The notes beneath the pieces are model-generated. The model worked only from the letters and a program-made list of their open reading frames with translations. It did not search any database and was not told the DNA's origin. This document shows positions 1 to 11,100 of a stretch of 64,000 nucleotides of DNA, one piece after another; within the stretch, counting starts at the first letter, position 1, and the number at the start of each line of letters is the position of its first letter. Source of the stretch: Herpetosiphon giganteus (GTDB taxonomy: Bacteria > Chloroflexota > Chloroflexia > Chloroflexales > Herpetosiphonaceae); assembly GCF_016907925.1 (NCBI RefSeq), contig NZ_JAFBCZ010000021.1:53046-117045 (forward strand). Direction: 5' to 3'. Position numbers and translations under genes: made by a program.

Positions 1-1
1 A

Positions 2-355
2 CCCTACGACCAAGGCGCGATCAAGGCAATCGAAAAGGCTATTCAAAACTCAGAGCTGGGCATCAACCCCAGCAACGATGGCCGCGTGATTCGCTTGGCA
101 ATTCCGCAATTGACCCAAGAACGCCGCAAGGAGTTGGTCAAACAGGTTAAAGCCAAAATCGAAGATGGCAAGGTCGCAATTCGCAACGTGCGCCGCGAAG
201 CCCAAGATGCCATCCGCAAATTGCAGCAAGATAAGGCCATCTCGGAAGATGACGAGCGCCGTGGCCAAGAAGATTTGCAAAAATTGACCGACCGCTTCCA
301 AAAAGAGGTCGAAACGATCGGCGCAACCAAAGAAGCCGAGGTCATGGAAGTCTAG
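2..355 (+). CDS. frr: Ribosome recycling factor, C-terminal part (5' end outside window)
   Basis: The frame is open from the first bases of the window, so the gene is cut by the window edge. About 117 residues remain of a protein usually near 185. The visible part carries the RRF signature: a segment with [19 protein letters not shown], then a long charged helix ([26 protein letters not shown]) and a final helix ending [20 protein letters not shown] splits post-termination ribosomes together with EF-G in the cytoplasm. A strong terminator follows 24 bases after the stop, so this is probably the last gene of its operon. Identity is clear; the true start is not visible. Confidence 0.95.
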   Translation, partial: PYDQGAIKAIEKAIQNSELGINPSNDGRVIRLAIPQLTQERRKELVKQVKAKIEDGKVAIRNVRREAQDAIRKLQQDKAISEDDERRGQEDLQKLTDRFQKEVETIGATKEAEVMEV

Positions 356-378
356 GACTTGTGGTGTTGGCATCGTTA

Positions 379-413
379 CGATTGGGCCTAGTGCTGCTAG
401 GCCCAATCGTTTT
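379..413 (+). terminator. Rho-independent terminator after frr
   Basis: A perfect 13-bp stem (379-391 with 397-409) around a 5-base loop is followed by TTTT. It ends the frr operon. Confidence 0.85.
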
Positions 414-487
414 GGCCAAACTGCCTCTTCAAGCCTCAAATTTGCCCTGAGCCAAGTGTAAGTTTTGCTTTATCCAAGGCTCATTTC

Positions 488-522
488 ACCACCGCACCCC
501 ATGCGGTGGTTTTTAATTTTTT
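488..522 (+). terminator. Second hairpin with T-tract in frr/binding-protein spacer
   Basis: A perfect 9-bp stem (488-496 with 502-510, loop CCCCA) is followed directly by TTTTAATTTTTT. It may be a backup terminator for frr. The rest of the 356-648 spacer holds no gene I can support; a poor -35-like TTGAAC at 559-564 is the only promoter hint before the next gene. Confidence 0.8.
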
Positions 523-648
523 ATCTATCAGCCTAGGTACTATACCTTACCATGACCTTTGAACTATAAGGGTTTTAAATGGCTATGGTATGCTTTTGGC
601 GCATTGCCCGATCCACACTAAAAACTTAATACAATTGAGGATGCCACC

Positions 649-1800
649 ATGCCCGATCAAGACCACAATCAAGCCATCAATCGGCGGCAGTTTCTCAAGT
701 TGGGCGCTATGTCAGGGTTGCTTGCCAGCATGCCCGAATTAGCTGCTGCCAACGAGAGAAGCCTTATTCGGCAACGAGAGCCAGAGGTAATGCAGGTTGG
801 CCTGTGTCTGCCTACGCACCTGCATAGCCAGCATGCAGTTCAGGAATTATTGCTCGGTTTGCAGTTCGCCAGCGCGCAAGCAGTGGTGCCCTTCACGTTT
901 AAGCTTCAAGCCCCGCAAACGATCGATCAAATTCTTAGCACCAAACCAACAGCAACCCGTTGGCTGAGCCTTGGCACACCCTTGGGCTTACAAATGCTCA
1001 GCGAAAGCTTGCCCCAACAAACGATTATTGCTGCCTCGCTGGGCGAACATTTTGCCGTTGCCAACCCCAGCCCTAATCTGCTAATCAATAGTTTTGGCAT
1101 GGCCGATGCTGCCTGGCAAAGCGCGGTTTGGGCCAGCCAGCAACGTGGCAAGCGCGCCATCATTCTGCGTTCGCCAGCCTTAAGCGGTTACGATTGTACG
1201 TGGGGCTTTGAACAGGGCTTGTTGGCTGGTGGAGCACAGCTCATTGCCGACTTTAACGTCAATGCGCAGGCCAATTTCGACGAGCTAGCTGCCAAAGTTA
1301 CCAGCCTCAACCCCGATCTGGTCTATTTGGCATTGAACGCCGCCGAATCGCAGCAGTGGTGGCAGAGCTTTACCCAGAGCAGCAAAGCGCTGTGGATTAC
1401 CCCCAACCCAACCCTTGAGCCAAACCTCGCTCAACGCTTGCGCAAACAAGGCCTCGAATTGGCCTATGCAGGCGGCTGGAATCCATCCACGCAGCAAGCA
1501 TTTCGCGACGCATTTAGCAAAACCTATGGCACGGAGCCAAGCCAACATCACGCCTTAGGCTACGATACGGCCTTGTTGATTGCCAGCACCACGACCAACA
1601 CGAAAGCTGCCAGCTATACAGGCTTGCGTGGCCCAACCAGCATTGATCGCTTCCAAACGACCAATGCACCAACCTATCTACACTTCTTAGTCAGCCAAAA
1701 ACGCCAAGCAGCGCCAATCAGTTTTGCGGCGCTCGATCAGGCTAAGGTTCAACAACAGCTTGCTGCAATTCGCAGCGGCATAACCCAACCCTATGTTTAA
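649..1800 (+). CDS. Tat-exported type-1 periplasmic-binding-fold protein
   Basis: A 383-residue protein. The N-terminus has a twin-arginine signal (R12-R13 in NRRQFLKLGA) followed by a hydrophobic stretch, so export by Tat is expected. The mature part begins with VMQVGLCLPT, like the first strand of branched-chain amino-acid (LivJ-type) binding proteins. It continues with the alternating helix/strand pattern of that fold, including NPDLVYLALN and, near the end, a TYGTEPSQHHALGYDTALLI segment typical of the family. No permease or ATPase genes are nearby, so an uptake role is doubtful. It opens a one-strand cassette with three tail-collar proteins and a giant surface protein; a sensing or assembly role is possible. 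Start at ATG 649 is preceded by TTGAGGATG, a moderate ribosome site. Ligand unknown. Confidence 0.75.
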   Translation: MPDQDHNQAINRRQFLKLGAMSGLLASMPELAAANERSLIRQREPEVMQVGLCLPTHLHSQHAVQELLLGLQFASAQAVVPFTFKLQAPQTIDQILSTKPTATRWLSLGTPLGLQMLSESLPQQTIIAASLGEHFAVANPSPNLLINSFGMADAAWQSAVWASQQRGKRAIILRSPALSGYDCTWGFEQGLLAGGAQLIADFNVNAQANFDELAAKVTSLNPDLVYLALNAAESQQWWQSFTQSSKALWITPNPTLEPNLAQRLRKQGLELAYAGGWNPSTQQAFRDAFSKTYGTEPSQHHALGYDTALLIASTTTNTKAASYTGLRGPTSIDRFQTTNAPTYLHFLVSQKRQAAPISFAALDQAKVQQQLAAIRSGITQPYV

Positions 1801-1862
1801 TCACGGCTAAAGCTGCGGTTCGCTTAATCGACTAAAGTTTGGTGTGCTGAAGGAGATCACCG

Positions 1863-2345
1863 ATGATTGGATTAGCAGCCCCGCTGAGCTTGCGGGCAGT
1901 GACTCCGAAGGATGAGTCGCTGCTGCTTAATTTGTATGCCTCAACGCGCGCCGCCGAGATGGCCCGCGTCGATTGGGATGATCTGCGCAAAGCTGAGTTT
2001 ATCAGCATGCAATATCATGCTCAGCACACCCACTATCTGCAACACTACCCCGAGGCGAGCTTTCAAATTATTCAACACAAACAGCAAGCAATTGGCGACT
2101 GGTACACATTTCAAAGTTCAAGCCTGATGCGCGTTTTAGATATAACGATCTTGCCGCAGTTTCGCGGGCGTGGCATCGGGAGCAAATTGCTTGAATTGTT
2201 TTTGGCCCAAGCCAAAGCCAGCCAACGCCCTGTTCGCTTGTATGTCTATAAAGAAAATCTGCGCGTAAGTGCTTGGTACAAACGCTTAGGATTTCAAGCT
2301 ATCGGTGGCTTGAGTATGTACACCGAAATGGAATGGCGGCCTTAG
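1863..2345 (+). CDS. GNAT-family N-acetyltransferase
   Basis: 160 residues. The acetyl-CoA pyrophosphate loop is visible as RGRGIGSKLL (motif A), followed by the family's usual end NLRVSAWYKRLGF (motif B). The start ATG 1863 has a perfect AAGGAG 8 bases upstream. It lies between the Tat-exported binding-fold protein and three collar proteins, with only 17 bases to the next start, so it is probably co-transcribed and may acetylate one of the cassette products. That target is inference. Substrate unknown. Confidence 0.88.
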   Translation: MIGLAAPLSLRAVTPKDESLLLNLYASTRAAEMARVDWDDLRKAEFISMQYHAQHTHYLQHYPEASFQIIQHKQQAIGDWYTFQSSSLMRVLDITILPQFRGRGIGSKLLELFLAQAKASQRPVRLYVYKENLRVSAWYKRLGFQAIGGLSMYTEMEWRP

Positions 2346-2362
2346 TTTTTGGAGGATCGCAC

Positions 2363-2875
2363 ATGGGACAACCCTACGTTGGTGAAATTCGCATGTTTGC
2401 TGGCAATTTCGCTCCAGCAGGCTGGATGTTCTGTGATGGCCAAATATTGCCAATCTCAGAGAATGAAACCCTGTTTAACCTAATTGGCACCACTTATGGC
2501 GGCGATGGCCAAACAACCTTTGCCTTGCCCAATTTGCAAAGCCGATTTCCGTTGCATCAAGGCAACGGTTTCGTTTTGGCCGAAACCGGCGGTGTTGAAG
2601 AAGTCACGCTGACGGTTTCGCAAATGCCAGCTCATACCCATATTCCACTGGCTAGTGCCAACAATGGCACAACCAATATTCCCCAAAGTGCAATTTGGGC
2701 CAAAGCAGGCTCGACCAATTTGTATGTTGCTGGCGCAACCCAAGGCGATCTTACGCCATTTGCCGCCAATACGATTAGCCCAGTTGGCGGCTCGCAGCCG
2801 CATAGCAATCTGTCGCCCTACTTGTGTATCAATTTTATTATCTCTCTGTTTGGCATCTTCCCCTCGCCAACCTAG
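2363..2875 (+). CDS. Phage-tail-collar (microcystin-dependent type) protein 1
   Basis: 170 residues. It starts MGQPYVGEIRMFAGNFAP, then AGWMFCDGQILPISENETLF, LIGTTYGGDGQTTFALPNL and a C-terminal SPYLCINFIISLFGIFPS. This is the layout of stand-alone tail-collar proteins (PF07484; MdpB-like), which share the collar fold of phage short tail fibres. No signal peptide is visible. Start chosen at ATG 2363 behind GGAGGA (2351-2356); the frame extends further upstream but only over the GNAT gene end. First of three paralogues in a row; it is the most divergent of the three at the C-terminus. Confidence 0.9.
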   Translation: MGQPYVGEIRMFAGNFAPAGWMFCDGQILPISENETLFNLIGTTYGGDGQTTFALPNLQSRFPLHQGNGFVLAETGGVEEVTLTVSQMPAHTHIPLASANNGTTNIPQSAIWAKAGSTNLYVAGATQGDLTPFAANTISPVGGSQPHSNLSPYLCINFIISLFGIFPSPT

Positions 2876-2929
2876 GCGAAAAAAGTTAGCGTTGAATCGT
2901 TAAGTAGTTGTAGTTGTTGAGGTGCTTCT

Positions 2930-3445
2930 ATGGCCGATCCATTTGTGGCTGAAATTCGCATTGTTCCGTTTAATTTTGCCCCGCGCGGTTGGGCTTTTTG
3001 CAATGGCCAACTGTTGCCAATCTCGCAAAACACCGCTTTGTTTTCGCTCTTGGGCACAACCTATGGCGGCAATGGCAAAAGCAACTTTGCCCTACCCGAT
3101 TTGCAAGGGCGGTCGCCCATGCATCCAGGCCAAGGGCCGGGCTTGAGCCTGCACGATCTCGGCGAAACCGGCGGCTCCGAAACCGTAACCCTTTTACAAA
3201 GTGAAATTCCAAGCCATAGCCACACACTCAATTATGTTGGCATCGATGGCAATAATCCCGATCCCGTGGGCAATGTTTTAGGCGCAAGTGAATCGACCGA
3301 TGCCTTTCGCAAGACCAACGATACAACCTTATCGCCACAAGAACTGTCGATCACTGGCGGCGATAACCCGCACAATAATCTGCAACCCTATTTGACGCTG
3401 AATTTTATTATTGCGATGCAAGGGGTCTTCCCACCACGGGGATAA
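2930..3445 (+). CDS. Phage-tail-collar (microcystin-dependent type) protein 2
   Basis: 171 residues with the same plan as its neighbours: MADPFVAEIRIVPFNFAPRG, AFCNGQLLPISQNTALF, LLGTTYGGNGKSNFALPDL, a GGSETVTLLQSEIPSHSHT segment, and the end LTLNFIIAMQGVFPPRG. The histidine-containing HSHT after the Ser/Glu-rich turn is a hallmark of the family. No signal peptide is visible. It lies 54 bases after the first copy. Role unknown; in phages this fold caps or trimerises tail fibres, and in bacteria these proteins are found away from prophages. Confidence 0.92.
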   Translation: MADPFVAEIRIVPFNFAPRGWAFCNGQLLPISQNTALFSLLGTTYGGNGKSNFALPDLQGRSPMHPGQGPGLSLHDLGETGGSETVTLLQSEIPSHSHTLNYVGIDGNNPDPVGNVLGASESTDAFRKTNDTTLSPQELSITGGDNPHNNLQPYLTLNFIIAMQGVFPPRG

Positions 3446-3488
3446 GTTCGCATGATCGGCATCCAGCTATTTAGAGGATGACATTGTT

Positions 3489-3986
3489 ATGGCAGAACCA
3501 TTTTTGTCTGAGATTCGGTTGTTCTCGTTCGTCTTTGCACCCAAAGGCTGGACCTTGTGCAATGGCCAACTCTTACCAATTAATCAAAATCAAGCCTTAT
3601 TTTCATTATTGGGCACAACCTATGGTGGCGATGGGCGGGTCAATTTCGCCTTGCCCGACCTACGCGGGCGGGTTCCAATCCATATGGGTGGCAATTTCAC
3701 TTTAGGCCAACGTGGTGGCGAGCAAGCCCACACGCTTTCAATTGCCGAGCTGCCAGCCCACAATCATACAGTAGCAGCCTCAAACCAGCCAGCCAATAGC
3801 GGCAGCGGCTATCCGCCAGCTCGTTCAAGCGGGGTCAATGGCTATACAACCGCAGGCCCAACTGGCGGCATGAATCCATTGAGCGTTGGCAATATTGGCG
3901 GTAGCCAAGCCCACCTGAATATGGCTCCCTTCTTGACGATCAATTTCAGTATTGCCTTACAAGGCATTTTCCCATCACAGACTTAA
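3489..3986 (+). CDS. Phage-tail-collar (microcystin-dependent type) protein 3
   Basis: 165 residues: MAEPFLSEIRLFSFVFAPKG, TLCNGQLLPINQNQALF, LLGTTYGGDGRVNFALPDLRGR, ELPAHNHTV, and the closing FLTINFSIALQGIFPSQT. The middle (about residues 95-140) is Gly/Ser/Pro-rich and differs from the two paralogues, while the ends are conserved. That pattern suggests a shared assembly core with a variable display part. A GAGGATG ribosome site precedes ATG 3489. Co-directional with the rest of the cassette. Confidence 0.92.
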   Translation: MAEPFLSEIRLFSFVFAPKGWTLCNGQLLPINQNQALFSLLGTTYGGDGRVNFALPDLRGRVPIHMGGNFTLGQRGGEQAHTLSIAELPAHNHTVAASNQPANSGSGYPPARSSGVNGYTTAGPTGGMNPLSVGNIGGSQAHLNMAPFLTINFSIALQGIFPSQT

Positions 3987-4007
3987 TTTGGTTGAGGATT
4001 TAACGGT

Positions 4008-5126
4008 ATGAACTATCAGCGTTTGGGTATTGGCATGCTGTTGCCCTTGGCAGCCGATCGCGCGGCGATTGCCGAAGAGTTTGAGCAAGGTTTTCGCAGT
4101 GCGCTCGCTGCCAGCAGCCAAGCTGGCGTTATTGGTGAGCTTCAGCTGTATATCGAAACGGTTGGGGCTGGGGTAATTGCGCTTGAGCACACAATTCAAA
4201 CATTGCTCAGCAATCGCCATATCGATATTTTAGTGTTATGGCTGCAAAGTGGCTTAATTGAATACGTTACGCCATTTTTGCAGCGCATGCCACGCCCAAC
4301 GCTGGTAGTCAATCTTGGTGAAAATATTCCACGCCACAGCGAACAGCATCCGTGGATGGTTCAACACAGTTTTGGCTTATGGCAGGCGCACTATGCCTTA
4401 GGTCGTTGGGCGGCAGAACAGCTAGGACGCACAACCGTCCATGCGCTCAGCCACTACGATAGCGGCTACGATTTGCATTATGCCCTTTTAGCGGGCTATG
4501 AACAAGCTGGTGGGCAGGCAGCAGGCCACTACCTGAGCCACGTCGCGCCTGATCGGGGCAATTTTGCGCCACTCTGGAATTATTTGGCAGAAACCCCTAG
4601 CGAGCTGCTCTTTTATACGGCATGCGGCCCAGAAGCAACTCAATTTTTAGCAGCGTGGAGCGATAGTCCGTTTATCGGCAAACGTCAGTTAGTTGTTAGT
4701 CCCATGACATGGCTTGAAATCGCGCCTGAGTTACGGGCAAAACTAGCATTAACGACCTGTTTGCCGTGGAACCCGAACGAACTTGCCCCAACTGCCAAAC
4801 CATTTGAAGGATTGGCCCAGCTTTTAGGCAGCGAGGCCGGAGCATGGTTAGCTCAAGCACTGCTTGAAACCACCAGCGCCGACGATCAAGCCTTATTAGC
4901 AGCACTTGCCAAGGCCGCATGGTCTACCCCGCGTGGCACGATTCAGCGTTATTCAAACCAACAAACGAGTGTGCCCAAGCTGTATCTTGTTCAAACCCAT
5001 TCAACCGATCAAACCACCAATCAAGTAATTGAACTTGAGCAAGCGGCACTTGATCTTCGCCCACTGCAAAGCACCATCGAAGCAGCGCCGCGCAGTGGCT
5101 GGCTCAACTCCTATTTGTGTGTCTGA
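4008..5126 (+). CDS. Type-1 periplasmic-binding-fold protein without signal peptide
   Basis: 372 residues. It starts straight into a fold-like first strand (YQRLGIGMLLPLAADRAAIAEEFEQGFRSAL), as in mature LivJ-type binding proteins, but no signal peptide or membrane anchor precedes it. The pattern of Rossmann-like strands (IDILVLWLQSG, RPTLVVNLGE, TTVHALSHYDSGYDLHYALLAGYEQAGG, ELLFYTACGPEA) supports a two-lobe periplasmic-binding fold. It starts 21 bases after the third collar gene behind TTGAGGA. If truly cytosolic it may bind a ligand or chaperone the collar proteins before export; both are guesses. The gene ends 31 bases before the giant surface-protein gene, consistent with one operon. Confidence 0.65.
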   Translation: MNYQRLGIGMLLPLAADRAAIAEEFEQGFRSALAASSQAGVIGELQLYIETVGAGVIALEHTIQTLLSNRHIDILVLWLQSGLIEYVTPFLQRMPRPTLVVNLGENIPRHSEQHPWMVQHSFGLWQAHYALGRWAAEQLGRTTVHALSHYDSGYDLHYALLAGYEQAGGQAAGHYLSHVAPDRGNFAPLWNYLAETPSELLFYTACGPEATQFLAAWSDSPFIGKRQLVVSPMTWLEIAPELRAKLALTTCLPWNPNELAPTAKPFEGLAQLLGSEAGAWLAQALLETTSADDQALLAALAKAAWSTPRGTIQRYSNQQTSVPKLYLVQTHSTDQTTNQVIELEQAALDLRPLQSTIEAAPRSGWLNSYLCV

Positions 5127-5157
5127 CGAAGGTAACCAAACAGAAAGGTATCCCGCT

Positions 5158-8100
5158 GTGTTGAAACAATCTCGACTTTCTGCTGTGGTCATGGCACTCC
5201 TGGCTGGGGTGCTCTTTGTGCTGCAAGGAAGTGGGGCCTTTGCCGCTCCAAAGCCTATTCAGCAAGCTCAAACGTCGGCTGAACGCCCGCTGGCTGCGCC
5301 GCTCCTCGGCTCCAACGATGTGTTGTTGAGCGATATGGGTGGGCTTGGCAATAGTGATGGCAGCCTTGCTTCTAATCCAGTTGTTGCCTATAACGCCACC
5401 GATAACGAATATCTCTTGGTGTGGGAAGGCTTGGAAACTGCAAGCGGAACTGGAGCACTCAACATTTATGGCCAGTTAATCGATGCAGTAACCGGACTTG
5501 AAATTGGCACAAATGACTTTTTAATTGCCGATGATCTCGATATTCAGGATGCTTATTCTAAAGCACAAGTTGTTTGGAATAGTGTTCAAAATGAATATTT
5601 CGTAGTTTTTGAAGGTGATGATCAGGCGGCGGCTGGAATTAATTATGAGGGTGAAATTTTTGGCCAGCGCGTTTCAGCCAATGGATCATTAATTGGTACA
5701 CCACTCCAAGTTAGCACTACAGGCATCGATGGCGATGGCCAATCTGATGCCTTTGAGCCAGCTATAACTTATAACGCCACCAACAATCAATATGCCGTGG
5801 TTTGGTATGGCGATGATAAAACTGGTGGGCGAATTGAGGGCGAGTTTGAAGTTTATGTTCAGTTGCTCGGCTATAGCGGCGGCAACCTCGTCGAAGTTGG
5901 CGGCGATGTTAAGGTTTCCGATGTTGGCACAACTGGCGATGATACATTACGTCCAGAAGATCCTAATATCGTTTGGAATAGCGTCAACAACGAATATTTA
6001 GTCGTTTGGCGCTCCGACGATAGCGGCACCGATGGCGATTTTGATGTCTATGGTCAACGCTTAACTGCCAGTTTGGCCGAAGTTGGCGCTGACGATTTCT
6101 TGATTGCCAATAATCCTAATGAAGATTCGTTTGATATTAACCTTGGCTACAATCCCACCAACAACCTGTATTTGGTCATTTGGTCGGGCGATAACGTGAC
6201 TGACAGCGTGTATAACGTCTATGGTCAACTCGTCAATGGCGCGTCTGGTGCTTTGAGTGGTAGTTTATTAACCCTCTCATCAACCAATGCGATCTCCACC
6301 GATCCAGTCATTAGCTATAACTCACGCGATAACCAATTTATCATTGCTTGGATGGCGCCGAGTGCCGCTGGCAATGCAGAACGCGAGATTTTTAGCCAAA
6401 AAATTAATGCCGCGACTGGCGCACGCCTTGCCCCCTTCGATGTGCAAGTGAGCGATATGGGGCCAAACGGCAGCGATACCTACTTTGCCAATGGCTATAT
6501 TGGCATTGCTTATGGTGGCCCGGCCCAAAACCATACCTTAGTTGTTTGGGGCGGGGCTGATAATCGTGATGGGCAAGCAACTGGCGAATCAGAAATTTTT
6601 GGCCAATTGATTACGCCAATTCTGAATGTGCGCAAAACCATCACCAGCAATACAACCAACATCGATGCCTTCGATACGGTCACCTACCAGATCGAAGTTG
6701 AGCACGCAACGATTGTTGAAGGGGCCGATACAGTTTCGTTGAGCTTGGCCGATGCCTTTAATCTCAACCTAACTGATGATTTACCAGCCCAACTGACTAG
6801 CCCTACTATTGTCAGTGCGATTGTTAGTGATGGGGCCGCCAGTACGAATGTCGCTGGCAATCTCTCGGTTGGCAGCGGCGATCTGGCAACCTTAACCCCA
6901 TTTGGCTTACGCTACCGCTCTAACGGCAGCAACAGCGAAAAATTAACCTTGGTGCTTAGCGCCAAAGTTGCCAATACGGCGCTTGCTGGCGCAACTGTTG
7001 GCAATAGCGCCAATATCACATGGAGCAATAGTGCGTCGCTAGCCACGGTTACAGGCTTAACTGATAGCACTGGAGCGGTTAATTTCAATGTGGCCAAGGC
7101 CTTCAGCGTTAGCAAATCGAGCCTTGAAACCAATGCGTTGATTAACCAAGATGTTACCTATCATCTTGATGTTGGTGTGATTGAAGGCACGACCAATAGT
7201 TTACAATTTGTCGATACCCTGCCTGCAAACACTAGTTATGTGCCAGGCTCAATTAACGTTAGTAATAGTAATGGCATGACGGTCAATGGCTTAATTGCCA
7301 GTGTCAGTGGCCAAACCTTGACGATCAATGCCAGCAGTGTCGTCAATCCAGGCAATGTTGATAACGCTGCAACCGCTGATAGCGATGTATTTCGTTTATC
7401 TTATCAAGTAAAAGTGCTTGATGTACCAGCCAATGTCAGTGGCGTGGTATTGACCAATAGTGTCAATGCTTCAGCTAGCCCAAGCCAAGTTGATAACGGC
7501 AATACCCATAACCTGACGATTGTTGAACCATTCTTGGATGTGAGCAAAACGATTGTTGGTTCATCCTCGGCGGTCGATGCTGGCGATACGGTGCGCTACC
7601 AAATTCGGGTCAGCCATACCGCTGCTAGCACCGCCCAAGCTTATGATCTGAGCGTGGTTGATAATCTGCCTGCGGTGCTTGGCTCACCTGTGGTTGAATC
7701 CGCCATAATTAGCGATGGCGCAACCAATACCAATGTTGCTGGCAATTTCACAATTAATGGAGCAGGCCAGCTTTCAACCACAACCGCCACGAATCTCAAT
7801 ATCAACACCAACGGCACCAATGATCAAGTTTTGACAATTGTTGTGCGGGGAGTTGTCAATAATACGGTTAACCCAGGTGCAACGATTGCCAATACCGCCA
7901 ATCTTACTTGGCGCAATGCAACCTCGCTCCAACGCTCAAATTATAACGATTCAAGCACCGCACCGAATATTTCAGTTCCAACGCCGTTTACCGTGACCAA
8001 ATCGGTGATTGCAGGCGGCACACCAACGATTGGCAGCTTTGTCACCTATCAATTGAGCGTCACAGTCTTAGAAGGTACAACCAGCAATATTCAACTGGTC

Positions 8101-11100
8101 GATACCTTACCTGCTGGCATGAGTTATGTATCAGGTTCATCAACCCTCAACGCAAACGGGATGACGATCGCACCGATAACGGTGCTGCCGTCTGGGCAAT
8201 CATTAAGCTACACGACGAGTAGTGTGATCAACCCCGGCAACTCCGATGCGCCAAACATCATGGATACTGATAGTTTTACAATTACCTATCAGGCTCAGGT
8301 TAACGATGTGCCCGGCAATGTTGCTGGGACGGTATTAACTAATGATGTTGATGCAACTGCTGATGGCGTAGCTGCTGACAACAATAACTCGGTGAATGTT
8401 ACGGTGCGCGAGCCACTCTTGTCGATTGATAAGAGCATCACGACCAGCACCACCGGGGTTGATGCTGCTGATACTGTGCGCTATCGGATTGAAGTCTTCC
8501 CTCAAGCAGCAAGCAATGCCAACGCCTTTGGCCTGAATATCAGCGATGATATGCCGGCTGCGCTACAAGGCACGGTGATCGAAAGTGCCACCATCAGCGA
8601 TGGCGCAACCAACACCGATGTCGCTAGCAATTTCAATATCAATGGCAGTGGCGATTTAGTTACTGTCACACCAGTAGACTTGGCGCTGAATACCAACGGA
8701 CCAAGCGATCAAGTCTTGGTGATTGTGCTGCGTGGCACAGTTCGCAACACGGTCAGCCCAGGCGGCACAATTGCCAATGCCGCAATGGTCACATGGCGCA
8801 ATAGCGAAAGCGTGCAACGTGCTAGCTACACCGCCACCGATCTTGCGCCAAGCATCACGATTCCGGCTAGCTTTGGTGTCACCAAGACAGTTGCTGCTCC
8901 AGGTGCAAACGTTGTCGTTGGGACAACTGTTACCTATCGTTTGAGCACAACGGTGATTGAAGGCACAACCAATAATCTGCAATGGGTCGATACCTTGCCC
9001 GCTGGTATGAGCTATGTGCCAGGTTCAGCAAGCGTTGAAAATGCCAATGGCATGACCATTCCTAGCTTGAACGTTTCATTAAGCGGTCAAGTGCTGACGA
9101 TCGGTGCTACCAGCGTAGTTAACCCGGGTAATATTGATAATGCGGCGGCGGCTGATACTGATAGCTTTACGATTACCTATCAGGCAACGGTCAACGATGT
9201 TGGGGGCAATGTTAATGGCATCGTACTAACCAATGACGTTGATGCAACTGCTAATCCAAGCTTGAGTGACAACAATAACTCAGCCAGCGTTACCGTGGTT
9301 GAGCCAATCCTAGCGATTGATAAGGCACTCACGACCAGCGCGGTTGGGGTTGATGCAGGCGATACCGTGCGCTACCGCATTGAAGTCTCGCCTCAAGCTG
9401 CGAGCACAGTCAATGCCTTTGACCTTAATGTTACTGATGATATGCCAGCTGGCATTATAAACATGGTGATTGAAAGTGCCACGATTAGCGATGGCGCAAC
9501 CAACACCGATGTTGCCAGTAGCTTTAGCATCAATGGTAGCGGCGATTTGATCACCCTTACGCCGCCAGACTTGTTGCTCAACACCAATGGCACCAATGAT
9601 CAACGCCTAACGATCGTTGTGGCAGGGCAAGTACGCAACCAGATTAATCCAGCTAGCACGATTGCGAATGCCGCCACCGTGGATTGGAGCAATAGCGCGG
9701 GCATCCACCGCGCCAATTACACCGCAACCGATCTTGCGCCAAGCATTACGATTCCTAATAACTTTAGCATAACCAAAACCGTGGCCGCACCTGGCCCCGA
9801 AGTTGGCGCAGGCGCAACCGTTACCTATCGCCTAACCACAAGCCTGATCGAAGGTACAACCAATAATATCCAATGGGTTGATACCTTGCCCGCTGGCATG
9901 ACCTATGTACCAGCCTCGGCAGTCGTTGAAAATGCCAACGGCATGACCGTCAATGGTTTTGCGGTCAATCTCAGTGGCCAAGTGCTAACCCTGAGCGCCA
10001 GCAGCATAACCAACCCAGGCAATGTGGATAATGCTGCCGCTGTTGATACGGATAGCTTTACGATTACCTATCAAGCAACGGTAGCAGGCAATGCCACCAG
10101 TGGCACGCCATTAACCAATGATGTTGATGCTAGTGCCGACCCAGGCTTGAGCGATATCAACAATCAAGTCACGGTTACGGTGGTCGAGCCAGAACTGAAC
10201 ATCAGCAAGACTATCAATTCAGTCACCACTGGCATCGACGCTGGCGATGAAGTGCGCTATTTGATCAAGGTTCAGCCAACCACGACCAGCGGAGCCAACG
10301 CCACCAGCGTGATGATTACCGATACCTTGCCCAGCCAATTGACTGCTACGAGCATTCTCTCGGCAACGATCAGCGATGGGGCTACTACCACCAATGTGGC
10401 TGGCAACTTCACGATTGTTGGCGGTCAATTGCGCACCACTGGCAATCTTGGGCTTGATCTCAACACCAATGGCACGAACGACCAAGTATTGAGCTTAATG
10501 GTGCGTGGCTTGGTAGCTGACTCAACCACCCCACTGAGCACGATCAGCAATACTGCCGACCTCACGTGGCGCAACCCAGGCGGCATCTTCAATGCCAACT
10601 ATACCGATAGCGCCACTGCTCCTACGATCAATGTGGCTAGTACTTGGATAGTTGGCAAGTTTATTGTTCCGCCAACGACCCAAGTCAGCATCGGCCAAGT
10701 CGTAACCTACACCGTTAGTACGACCGTGATTGAAGGTACAACCCTCAATCCAGTCTGGATCGATACGATTCCAACTGGCATGACCTATGTGCCAGGTTCG
10801 GCCCAAATCTCAAACGCCAACGGCGTGACCCTGAATGATTTCAATGTTGCGCTCAGCGGCCAAACCCTGACGATCAGCGCAACCAGCATCGTCAACCCGG
10901 GTAATTCCAACAACGCTGGCAATGTTGATATCGACACCTTCTTGATGACCTATCAAGTGGTGGTTGACACGGTTGCTGGCGGTACAGTTTTGACCAACGA
11001 CCTTGATTCAAGCGCTAGCCCAAGCTTGGTTGATAACAACAATCAAGTGTCGGTAACCGTGGTTGAACCAACCTTGAGCGTAGTCAAGACCATCACCACC

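Noticed and set aside
2363..3986. Prophage or tailocin remnant
   Set aside because: Only collar-domain proteins are present. No tail tube, sheath, baseplate, lysis, integrase or capsid genes lie on either side, and the three proteins match stand-alone MdpB-like members.
8656..8982. Minus-strand frames inside the giant repeat gene
   Set aside because: They recur in the same place of each repeat unit, as expected from antisense reading of a repeat, with no start signals.
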